Assembly: GCA_947463915.1 (NCBI GenBank) | Contig: CANHVO010000032.1 | Location: 1-32,159, forward strand | Origin: Planctomycetaceae bacterium | Lineage (GTDB): Bacteria; Planctomycetota; Planctomycetia; Pirellulales; Pirellulaceae | DNA: 32,159 nt | Direction of reading: 5' to 3' | Shown here: positions 7,138 to 14,654 of the stretch, one piece after another | How positions within the stretch are numbered: position 1 is the first letter of the stretch | Layout of the letters: every line of letters begins with the position of its first letter | Notes under the pieces: model-generated | What the model was told of the DNA's origin: nothing | The model's database searches: none | The model's input: only the letters and a program-made list of their open reading frames with translations | Program-made: the position numbers and the translations under genes

Positions 7138-9189
7138 CTATTGGTTTCGGTTTCGGAAGTTCCGTAATCGCTCAGCTTCTTCGAGCGAGATCGATCCATC
7201 ATTGTTCGTGTCGAGCCGCATGAGACGTTGCCTCTGGGATTCGGGGATTTCATCGCGGGTCACTTTTCCATCGCCATTGCTATCCATGCGTTGAAAGATG
7301 GCTCCAAGCACTAGGCCGCCAGAACGAGCCTGAGTGTCCGGCTGATCCGCATCAGTAGATTCCGACGCGTCACTTAAAACTCGATATGTTTCAACATAGC
7401 CAATCATCATCTCGTCAGAGGTCTGCGGTCCCCAGCGGACTGTCTTTGTTGCATCTGGATTGGCCGGATTGTTAGTGCTATTGTCGAATACTGCTGTCAC
7501 CTTAACGGTCGATCCGGCTGGAATGACACGCGGCTGCGCATAGTCATACCGCAATTGCCAATTGAAATCGTAGTTAGGAATATCGAGGAGTGTTTCTGGC
7601 TTGCCATCTGCCGTTGTCAACTCGTACTTGAACGCTTTGCCGCGAACATGCATGTGAGCCATGTACGCCAACACATTGATGTCGCGCGGGATGCGTCGCG
7701 AAACGGATTCGATGTGGTTCGCTTCGCCCGGTCGAATGTTAAGGTCTCGATCCGCGAGTGCCAATGTTTCCACCGCATACTTGGGTGGCCCCTTTGCGAA
7801 AATCAACCCCATACGCAATTGGTCCTGAGTCGCTTTGCCGTTGGGAGTGTAATGAATCTGAAAACTGACGGTCGCTCCTGCGGGCAGTTTCCTTGCGAAT
7901 CCAGGTGGATAAATTTGCAACGTGTTGCCCGGAACGTAAGCTGCCCAGTATCCGCCGATTCCTTCTTCTCGATCTAGAATGCGTCCTGAACCTTTGGTAT
8001 GCACATTGACGATAACGTGATGCACAACACTCCGGTCGGTAGGCACAATTTCGTAACCTTGCACCCAACGGTCCTCTGTCAGCGTCGTCTCGGCGGTGAC
8101 AAACTGATAAGGCATCGTTCCTGTGGCTTTGATTGCAATCGGTTTTGGCAATTGCACGATCAAGTCAGGCTTGCCGATGGTCCATTCTCCTGCAAACTTG
8201 CGAGGCAAGGGCGCATCTTTTGGATCGCCTTGAGGATGATCGCTGGACAGCCATGCCAGTAGATCGCGCTTTTCAGGGGAGGCCAACGAGCGATCATTGG
8301 CCCATGGACTTACGGCGTTACCTGGAATGGGGGCAGCAAACCACGGAGGCATCACTCCCCGCTCGACGACATCCTTGATCATCGGTGCGTGGGCCATCAC
8401 GTCCTTGTAGGTATCCAAGGCAAACGGAGCTACGCCACCATCGCGATGGCACTCGAGGCAGTGCTTCTGCACGAGCCTAGAAATATCGGCATGGTAGGTC
8501 AGTTGCTCAGCAGTTGCGGAGTTTTCCTTTGCTGCCAAAACACAGCCAGGAGCTGCAGTTGCTGAAATAATAGGTGACTCGTTTGCAAGGACAGCGTCGA
8601 TTGCATCCGCTAAAAAACGATTCTTCGGGGCATCTATTGAGTATCCAAATCCGTACTGATCATCTATGGCACCGTGATAAACAACGGTTCGAGCCGAATC
8701 AAGAACGATCACATCGGTCGTGGATTTGGCATTCACAGCGCGAGCAATTTTTCCATCCGTGTCGGCTGCATAAATCGCATCGCTGCTCAGCATTTCTAAT
8801 GCGGACTGCATTTCGTTTGCCTTATCCGTTTCGACTGCATTTACCAAGACGAACGCGACGTCGCGAGCGGAATATGTCTTTGCCAGTTCCACGAGCGTCG
8901 GCAAGTATTTTTTGCTGAGGGGACAACTAGTGCTGGTCATGGCGATAACGCTCGCTTTGCGATTCGAGAAATCTTTAAGCTTATACGTCTTGCCTCTGAT
9001 GTCTTTGAATTCGAAATCGGCGACCATTCCGCCGATGCCATGTTCTCCAGGTATCAGAAGTCGAGGCCCCTGACGAACAACGCTTTTGTCACTAGGAACT
9101 TGTTGAGAATTAGCTGTTTGCAATCCAACGACTACGATTGAGACCGCTAACACAACTGTGTAGCTGATTGAGAACCATCGATAGTTCAT
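7138..9189 (-). CDS. Redoxin - cytochrome c - PHM-like copper monooxygenase - EF-hand fusion protein
   Basis: This 683-residue exported protein joins four parts. Residues 1-28 are a signal peptide. Residues 50-205 form a thioredoxin-like redoxin domain with TSTSCPLSKKYLP (single Cys89). Residues 235-325 hold a haem c motif HCLECH (Cys244, Cys247, His248) with the MPPW motif that often follows in such cytochromes. Residues 335-610 resemble the copper type II ascorbate-dependent monooxygenase fold: His390-His391, His446, His512-x-His514 and Met594/595 match the order and approximate spacing of the CuH and CuM ligands of peptidylglycine monooxygenase. Residues 630-680 contain two EF-hand loops (DSNGDGKVTRDE, DTNNDGSISLEE). 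The ATG at 9189 was preferred over one at 9246 because of its Shine-Dalgarno and signal peptide. The fusion occurs in other planctomycetes as redoxin domain proteins; its reaction is unknown. Confidence 0.88.
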   Translation of the reverse strand: MNYRWFSISYTVVLAVSIVVVGLQTANSQQVPSDKSVVRQGPRLLIPGEHGIGGMVADFEFKDIRGKTYKLKDFSNRKASVIAMTSTSCPLSKKYLPTLVELAKTYSARDVAFVLVNAVETDKANEMQSALEMLSSDAIYAADTDGKIARAVNAKSTTDVIVLDSARTVVYHGAIDDQYGFGYSIDAPKNRFLADAIDAVLANESPIISATAAPGCVLAAKENSATAEQLTYHADISRLVQKHCLECHRDGGVAPFALDTYKDVMAHAPMIKDVVERGVMPPWFAAPIPGNAVSPWANDRSLASPEKRDLLAWLSSDHPQGDPKDAPLPRKFAGEWTIGKPDLIVQLPKPIAIKATGTMPYQFVTAETTLTEDRWVQGYEIVPTDRSVVHHVIVNVHTKGSGRILDREEGIGGYWAAYVPGNTLQIYPPGFARKLPAGATVSFQIHYTPNGKATQDQLRMGLIFAKGPPKYAVETLALADRDLNIRPGEANHIESVSRRIPRDINVLAYMAHMHVRGKAFKYELTTADGKPETLLDIPNYDFNWQLRYDYAQPRVIPAGSTVKVTAVFDNSTNNPANPDATKTVRWGPQTSDEMMIGYVETYRVLSDASESTDADQPDTQARSGGLVLGAIFQRMDSNGDGKVTRDEIPESQRQRLMRLDTNNDGSISLEEAERLRNFRNRNQ

Positions 9190-9193
9190 TTTT

Positions 9194-9199
9194 CTTCCT
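9194..9199 (-). promoter_or_regulatory. Ribosome binding site that decides the redoxin-fusion start
   Basis: AGGAAG followed by four A residues sits directly before the ATG at 9189. It favours this start, which opens the signal peptide, over the ATG at 9246 that directly abuts the anti-sigma stop codon. Confidence 0.65.
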
Positions 9200-9246
9200 T
9201 CTTGCAAGTTCCGATTGAACATGGATTGAAATCGTTTGCGTACCAT

Positions 9247-10293
9247 CTATTTGATCCACTTCTCTGAGGCCAACCCGTTCCAGTTCGATAACACTTTTCT
9301 GCGTAGGTCTGGTTGCGACTTGCGGTTATAGAGCATGAATTGCTTTTCGACATGACCTTCTACTGAGTATTTGCTCTCATCAGCGATACCGGAATCGACC
9401 AAGGTGAACGTTACCGTGCATTCACCGCGTTCTGGAATCATCTGATTCAAAACCAAACGCCGAACCGCCTTCGTTTCGCGATCAACTTCGATCTTTGCGC
9501 TTTGAATACGTCGCTGCCAACGACGCATAGGAGTGGCCGTAATCACATGCAGCGATTCCGATTCATCGGAATACGTGAGTCGGCAGAACTTGAGGAAGCT
9601 ATCAAGTAAAGACTCCAATTCAAGTCCATAAAGATCACCGATGAATTGAAGCGGTACGCCAGCTTCATCTGCCTCGATTTGCATCGCTCGATGCGGTCCA
9701 AGCGTCAGCCAAAACGCGCCCTCAAGATTCCGCCCCCAAACCCAGCGTCGGGTGTTACGATTCATTTCGACATAAAAACGATCGCCTTGCGTGTGAACGC
9801 GAACATCTCTCATTTCATCAATACCAGTCTGATTGTCTTGACTGCTTGATTTCCTTTGCACCTCGACCATGTAAACTCGCTCCACCGGTTGGTGGTGCGC
9901 AATCAACGCGGCGCGAACCACTCGTGTCGGACTTGCTAATGCCGTGTTGTCCCAGCGTCCGACTAAAAACGCAGCGATAATGAATACCACCGCGGCAGCT
10001 ACCCAACTGAGTGGCTTCCAAAAACGGCTCGGCAGAATGGCCGTCCTTACTGAAGCAGAGTCTCCTTGCGTAGAGATAGGTGCTTGGTCTGCAACCAAAT
10101 CAACGAGAGCTGTCAACGGCTCCGCTCCTACGTTTTCGGAAAGCAGTGAGTCCACCAAAAGGTGATCGATCAGCAAATCGCGACCAACCACGTCCGACTT
10201 TAACAACTGACTCAGTTCCGCCATCTCCGAATCAGATGGCTCGCCATCGAGCATTTGCGAGAGGAGATATTCCATTCGTTCAGGCTGACTCAT
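9247..10293 (-). CDS. Single-TM anti-sigma-like membrane protein with a large periplasmic domain
   Basis: This 348-residue protein has a cytoplasmic N-terminus (1-90) of the planctomycete FecR/anti-sigma type (LLSQMLDGEPSDSEMAELSQLL, followed by DLLIDHLLVDSLL). One transmembrane helix follows at about 91-114 (FWKPLSWVAAAVVFIIAAFL), then a periplasmic domain of about 230 residues. That domain alternates short beta-like stretches (RVYMVEVQ, DRFYVEMNR, GAFWLTLGPHRAMQI, KIEVDRETKAVRRLVLN, ECTVTFTLVDSG), which reminds me of LolA/RseB-like beta sheets rather than a FecR domain; this is an impression only. The ATG overlaps the sigma-factor stop by 4 nt, the usual arrangement of a cognate pair. It probably holds the sigma factor at the membrane until a periplasmic signal is sensed. 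Confidence 0.85.
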   Translation of the reverse strand: MSQPERMEYLLSQMLDGEPSDSEMAELSQLLKSDVVGRDLLIDHLLVDSLLSENVGAEPLTALVDLVADQAPISTQGDSASVRTAILPSRFWKPLSWVAAAVVFIIAAFLVGRWDNTALASPTRVVRAALIAHHQPVERVYMVEVQRKSSSQDNQTGIDEMRDVRVHTQGDRFYVEMNRNTRRWVWGRNLEGAFWLTLGPHRAMQIEADEAGVPLQFIGDLYGLELESLLDSFLKFCRLTYSDESESLHVITATPMRRWQRRIQSAKIEVDRETKAVRRLVLNQMIPERGECTVTFTLVDSGIADESKYSVEGHVEKQFMLYNRKSQPDLRRKVLSNWNGLASEKWIK

Positions 10294-10817
10294 GTTGCAT
10301 CAGGCTCCGTTTTGATTTTGCTTTCAATGCAAGCCAGCAGTGCCGCCCGAATCCTATACAGAGTCTGCCGGATGGAGCCTTCCGGTCTGCCGATCCTCTC
10401 CGAGATCGCTTCTATCGCGTGACCTCCGCTGTAACGCAGGTCGATCAACTGTCGCTGAGCGGGCGGTAATTGCTGAAGACATTGATCCAATGCTTCCCGA
10501 CGACAATCCAGTTCAATAAGTCGCCGATCCGCCGCTTCCGCTAGTTGAATCAGCAAACCGTCATCGAAAACCAGTCGCTCTCGGGAATATTTGCGAATCT
10601 GGTTGATCGCTTTGAACCGGGCGATCTGGCTTGCCCAAGCCCAGAAATCGGTCCCTTCCTGAAACTCATCGACTTTAGCCCATAGGGTCGCATTGACCTC
10701 TTGAAGCACGTCCTCTACGTCGGCAGATCGTATCAAAAGACAGCGCACCAGAGCCCTTAGCCGCGATTGATGTCGAGCGATGAGTTGAACGAACGCTGAT
10801 CTAGACTGTTCCTGCAT
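10290..10817 (-). CDS. ECF-type RNA polymerase sigma factor
   Basis: This 175-residue protein has the two conserved regions of ECF sigma factors. Region 2 spans about residues 5-80, with the -10 recognition and core-binding segment SADVEDVLQEVNATLWAK and then FWAWASQIARFKAINQIRK. Region 4 spans about 105-165, with LPPAQRQLIDLRYSGGHAIE and the helix-turn-helix ISERIGRPEGSIRQTLYRIRAAL. It resembles the Rhodopirellula/Verrucomicrobium sub-family. The ATG is preceded by AGGAG at 9 nt. It overlaps the anti-sigma gene by 4 nt and heads a run of eight closely spaced genes down to 1707, so it probably controls that operon, possibly including itself. A TTGACG about 40 nt upstream of the ATG lacks a convincing -10 box. 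Confidence 0.93.
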   Translation of the reverse strand: MQEQSRSAFVQLIARHQSRLRALVRCLLIRSADVEDVLQEVNATLWAKVDEFQEGTDFWAWASQIARFKAINQIRKYSRERLVFDDGLLIQLAEAADRRLIELDCRREALDQCLQQLPPAQRQLIDLRYSGGHAIEAISERIGRPEGSIRQTLYRIRAALLACIESKIKTEPDAT

Positions 10818-10826
10818 ATCATTGGG

Positions 10827-10831
10827 CTCCT
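10827..10831 (-). promoter_or_regulatory. Ribosome binding site for the ECF sigma factor
   Basis: AGGAG lies 9 nt upstream of the ATG at 10817 on the minus strand and supports that start as the head of the operon. Confidence 0.65.
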
Positions 10832-10937
10832 ACAAGCAAATGTCATCATCGCCCAAATCGTCAACACAAAAATGAACTTTTGCTACAAACAAAGAATTTA
10901 CCTTTCCGCCCGCCCGCATTTCGGAGCTCACAGAATG

Positions 10938-12671
10938 TCATCGAGGAGTCGGTCTTGGCAGGACTTTCGTGCGCTTCGCCCAAGTTTCCCATTTGGCGGA
11001 CATATCGGCAACTCGCTCCGGCTGCGATGCGGCGAGGTCTTTCATCTCTACGCGGTCGGTTTCCATGTCGTAAAGCTCCCACGGCGCGGCGCCGATGGAG
11101 ACAAGTTTCCATTTGCCTTCGCGGATCGCGCGGTTGCCTTCATGTTCCCAGGCCAGGAGACGGGGAGAAAGCGAGGCTGAGCGACCATCGGCTGAATCAA
11201 ACAACGGGCGGAGGCTCATGCCTTCCATCGGAAGCACTTTCCTTCCATCCTGCTCAGCGGGATACTTAGCGCCTGCGATGTCTACGCATGTTGACATGAT
11301 GTCAATGAGATGCGCCGGCTCGTGAACGAACCGACCTTTCATCTTGTCTTTCCCTGTGGCCAAAGGCCAGTGCGCGATGAGCGGCGTACCGATGCCCCCT
11401 TCGTGGCCGTAGTGTTTGTAGAGTCGCCAAGGTGTATTGCATGCGTTCGCCCAGCCCGAGCCGTAGCTCGGAAACGAACCGGGTTGGCCCATCATCGGCA
11501 AATCATCGCCGCGATAAAGTTTATTCGGCAATGCTTGCGTACCCTGGTTGATCCCGGTGCCGGGAACAGGGTTCGGCGTTGGAGTCATCTCGAATCCAAA
11601 TGGCTCCCACTCTGCGCACGCACCATTGTCGCTAAGAAATAGGATGAGCGTGTTATCTAGCTCGCCGTTGGCTCTGAGGTCACTAAGCAGGCGGCCGATA
11701 TTGCGGTCCATCCCCGTGACCATTCCTGCATAAACTGCCATGCGCTGCGCGAGGTCAGCGCGGCGATCGGTTGGCAGCGAACCCCACGATGGGTTGTTGC
11801 CATCCTCGGTCCACGAGCTGAGGCGTTTGGAGGCGACGGGATGGGGAATAGGACTTCGTGGTGTCAGCACGGTGCCCTCAGGTATGAGGCCGCTTTCCTT
11901 CTGCCGCGCTAGGCGTTGCTCACGAATTTTGTCCCAGCCTTGCGAGTAAACTTCCGAGTAGCCGGTCATGTCCTCGCGTTTCGATTGCACAGGGAAATGC
12001 GGGGCCTGATACCCAATGTAGAGCAGCCAAGGGGCGCTCGATTTTCGCATATCGGCTAGGAAGTCCAGAGCATGATCGGTGATCGCGTCGGTTGCGAAGT
12101 ACTCGTCGGTTTTGTATGTGCGCTGCGGACTACCCGCGGGCAACCGAGTCATCATTCGCGGTTCCCATGAGTCAACTCCATATCCGCCGACGAAGCCATA
12201 GAAGTCATCGAAGCCGCGTTTGGTCGGCGTTTCGCTGTCACCGACATGCCATTTCCCCGCAGCAGCCGTGCGGTAGCCGGCAGGCTTAAGCACTTGTGCG
12301 ATGGTCACACAGCTCGCATTCAAAGCTCCTCGATAGCCTGGAAATGCTTCGCCTTTGTCGCCGGCGCCAGGAAACTTCGCGGACTGATCGGATGTCATTA
12401 ACCCAATGCCCGCCTGATGCGGATAAAGACCAGTAAGCAATGACGCCCGGGAGGGACAGCAGCGTGTGAAGGTATAGAATTGCGTGAAACGCAGTCCGTC
12501 CACCGCGAGCGAGTCGAGATTGGGCGTGCGGATCTCTCCGCCATAACACCCGAGGTCTGACCAACCCAGGTCGTCCGCAAGGATGACAAGGATGTTCGGT
12601 TTTTCAGCGGTAGCACTGTCTACGATCAGCCCGAGCAGTACGGCTGCGAAGAGAAGGCAGCGGATTTTCAT
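10938..12671 (-). CDS. Exported Cys-type sulfatase (arylsulfatase A-like)
   Basis: This 577-residue protein has a signal peptide (1-22) and a full sulfatase domain. The formylglycine motif is CCPSR (Cys71 to Arg75, in RCCPSRASLLTGLYPHQAG); it needs formylglycine-generating enzyme, not encoded in this window. Metal-binding Asp residues lie in LVILADDLGWSDLGCYGG (Asp33, Asp34) and LFLSDNGACAEWE, and GKWHVG supplies the usual active-site Lys and His. The C-terminal subdomain (WKLVSIGAAPWELYDMETD) is typical of arylsulfatases. The likely substrate is a sulfated polysaccharide or sulfate ester; the subfamily was not assigned. It stands alone, with 202 bp before it and 120 bp between its stop and the sigma-factor gene. 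No Shine-Dalgarno is visible. Confidence 0.93.
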   Translation of the reverse strand: MKIRCLLFAAVLLGLIVDSATAEKPNILVILADDLGWSDLGCYGGEIRTPNLDSLAVDGLRFTQFYTFTRCCPSRASLLTGLYPHQAGIGLMTSDQSAKFPGAGDKGEAFPGYRGALNASCVTIAQVLKPAGYRTAAAGKWHVGDSETPTKRGFDDFYGFVGGYGVDSWEPRMMTRLPAGSPQRTYKTDEYFATDAITDHALDFLADMRKSSAPWLLYIGYQAPHFPVQSKREDMTGYSEVYSQGWDKIREQRLARQKESGLIPEGTVLTPRSPIPHPVASKRLSSWTEDGNNPSWGSLPTDRRADLAQRMAVYAGMVTGMDRNIGRLLSDLRANGELDNTLILFLSDNGACAEWEPFGFEMTPTPNPVPGTGINQGTQALPNKLYRGDDLPMMGQPGSFPSYGSGWANACNTPWRLYKHYGHEGGIGTPLIAHWPLATGKDKMKGRFVHEPAHLIDIMSTCVDIAGAKYPAEQDGRKVLPMEGMSLRPLFDSADGRSASLSPRLLAWEHEGNRAIREGKWKLVSIGAAPWELYDMETDRVEMKDLAASQPERVADMSAKWETWAKRTKVLPRPTPR

Positions 12672-12776
12672 TTGGAAGTCTTTGGTTGAGGTTGTTTTCG
12701 CAGCTAAGCTGTGAACTTATCCTGGAAATGTAATTGATGGTCGACTTTTGCTCATAGGCCGTGAATTTATCATACT

Positions 12777-12833
12777 CGCCTTTCGCTGCGAGAAAGAAGC
12801 GTCCCATAACGCACTTTTGCGGAGCAAAAGGCG
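12777..12833. repeat. Imperfect inverted repeat between the two sulfatase genes
   Basis: Two 20-bp arms (12777-12796 and 12814-12833) match as inverted copies at 16 of 20 positions around a 17-nt spacer. Both contain a CGCCTTT...AAAG-type core. The element fills part of the 202-bp gap between the sulfatase genes. From memory, motifs of this sort recur between genes in Pirellulaceae; I could not check. It may be a dispersed REP-like palindrome, and in either orientation could act as a transcript end. Confidence 0.5.
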
Positions 12834-12873
12834 ACCGATGAAATTTGGAGAAGTGGAATTAGTGACGAGCATA

Positions 12874-14652
12874 CTAATGGATGATCAAGCGCGCTGGTTT
12901 ATCGGTGGCGACTACATGTCCCACGTCATTGCCATCTTCATCCATCAGAATCCAAGTGTGCCCTACAAAAGTCTTCAGTAGGTAGCGACTCGCGCCGGCA
13001 ATCACGATAGGTGCATGACGTTTGCCACTTTCGTCGAGCCACACTAGCTTTACCGACTTCTGCGTTTGGTTTTGGAACAAAAGCGAGACATTACTTGTGG
13101 ACGCTTTTGATGCAGGGGCAGGCTGGTTATTGATAGACGTTAAATCCAGTTCTGCTTTGAACGCATTGATGCCGGGTTGAGACTCGTGAATAGGGGCGAA
13201 ATGAGCGGGGACAAGTGACCGCATTTCAACGAGCTTTGCGGTATGCTCTGCAGTGGGAGCCCTGGCGAGATTAGTCCACTCGTGTGGATCGGACTCGATG
13301 TCGTAAAGTTCCTCTTCATCACCCATGTAATGAATGTAACGCCACCTCTCAGTACTGATGGCATAGTTCTGCGGATTGTCGAGATGTGTGATCGCGGCAT
13401 GCGGCCATTCGACTTTTGGATCACGCAGAAGCGGCACAAGGCTGCGGCTGCTAATGTCTGCTTTGGTTGGCAGGCCGCAAAGTTCAGTGACGGTGCTGAA
13501 GAGGTCCACCAAACTAACCGGTCGATTGCACTCTGAGCCTGCCGTGGTACCTTGCGACAAACCCGGTACTCCTTTGGGGACGCGAATCATCAATGGGACG
13601 CGTGCGCAGACTCGCCAACCAGTAAACTTCTGCCAATGCTCTTTCTCGCCGAGGTGCCAACCGTGATCGCTCCACAGAACAACAATCGTGTTGTCGCGAT
13701 GCGGACTCTTCTCCAAGGAATCGAGCACACGACCAAGCATGGCATCGGCGTAATGAATAGAAGCAAGGTAGGCTTGGATACCATGTTTCCACTGATTGTG
13801 TTCCTGGATGTGAGCGAAGTAGCGATTGCGAGCAATGCGTTGGCCGGCGGAAGACAGGTCGTCGAGATCGTCTGTCTTGTATCCAAGCGGGAGTTGAATA
13901 CTCTCGAGCGGAAATGGCTTAAAATACTTTTGTGGTACGAACCAGGGCTCATGTGGTCTATAGATACCGCAAGCGAGGAAAAAGGGTTTTTCCACCGGTT
14001 TGCTTAACTGTTCGCTGATCCACTTCGTGACAAGCCAGTCGCCGCCGTATTCCTCGTCGGTCACATCCAGCGATGCCCAATCGGTTTCGATGTATTGCCA
14101 GTTGCTCGCTCTTGGCAAACTGATGGGACGCTTTGAGGGATTGAAGGTGCGAGGAAAGGGGTTGTCCTTTTCCTTGGCGGGAAAGTAGTCATCCCAAGAC
14201 TGCGGATCAACCACGTAATGCAGCATTTTGCCTGAACCTGCCGACCAATAGCCATTTTTTGAAAGGTACTTTGGCAACAACTCCGCTTGTGGCATGACTT
14301 CACGCAGCTTCTGCATATTTTGATACAGACCAGATTGGTGAGGCGGCAGACCGCTGAATATCGCAGAGCGCGATGGATTGCAGGACGGTGCTGGGCAATA
14401 TGCATTTCGAAATAACACGCCGCTCGCTGCGAGTCGGTCGAGGTTCGGTGTGATCGATTGTGGGTGTCCGCCCAAGCAACCAACCCAGTCGTTCAGATCG
14501 TCGACTGCGATGAACAGTACATTTGGCTGGTCTGCAACAACCTTCGTATTACCGAAACAGAGAACCAATATCGCCAGAAGGCGCGGGATCGTTCTTTTTT
14601 CTATTGGTAAGATCCTTATGAACGCTTTGAGGACAAATAGAGCAGCGTTCAT
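12874..14652 (-). CDS. Exported Cys-type sulfatase (iduronate-2-sulfatase-like) with a VHL-beta-like C-terminal domain
   Basis: This 592-residue protein has an N-terminal hydrophobic export segment (about 22-40) and a sulfatase domain (43-500). It has VLFIAVDDLNDWVGCLGGHP for metal binding, formylglycine motif CNPSR from Cys91, LWSDHGWHLGEKEHW and a TGWRVCARVPLMIRVP segment as in iduronate-2-sulfatase-like enzymes. After a Ser/Pro/Ala-rich linker, the last 72 residues (521-592; 12877-13092) form a small beta domain: VSLLFQNQTQKSVKLVWLD, then GKRHAPIVIAG, TFVGHTWILMDEDG and PARLII. The order and wording match the VHL beta domain. The ATG lies 2 nt after the S9 peptidase stop, so the two are co-translated. 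The sulfatase substrate is probably a glycosaminoglycan-like or other sulfated sugar; the added domain may bind protein or hydroxylated ligands, which is inference. Confidence 0.92.
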   Translation of the reverse strand: MNAALFVLKAFIRILPIEKRTIPRLLAILVLCFGNTKVVADQPNVLFIAVDDLNDWVGCLGGHPQSITPNLDRLAASGVLFRNAYCPAPSCNPSRSAIFSGLPPHQSGLYQNMQKLREVMPQAELLPKYLSKNGYWSAGSGKMLHYVVDPQSWDDYFPAKEKDNPFPRTFNPSKRPISLPRASNWQYIETDWASLDVTDEEYGGDWLVTKWISEQLSKPVEKPFFLACGIYRPHEPWFVPQKYFKPFPLESIQLPLGYKTDDLDDLSSAGQRIARNRYFAHIQEHNQWKHGIQAYLASIHYADAMLGRVLDSLEKSPHRDNTIVVLWSDHGWHLGEKEHWQKFTGWRVCARVPLMIRVPKGVPGLSQGTTAGSECNRPVSLVDLFSTVTELCGLPTKADISSRSLVPLLRDPKVEWPHAAITHLDNPQNYAISTERWRYIHYMGDEEELYDIESDPHEWTNLARAPTAEHTAKLVEMRSLVPAHFAPIHESQPGINAFKAELDLTSINNQPAPASKASTSNVSLLFQNQTQKSVKLVWLDESGKRHAPIVIAGASRYLLKTFVGHTWILMDEDGNDVGHVVATDKPARLIIH

Positions 14653-14654
14653 GC

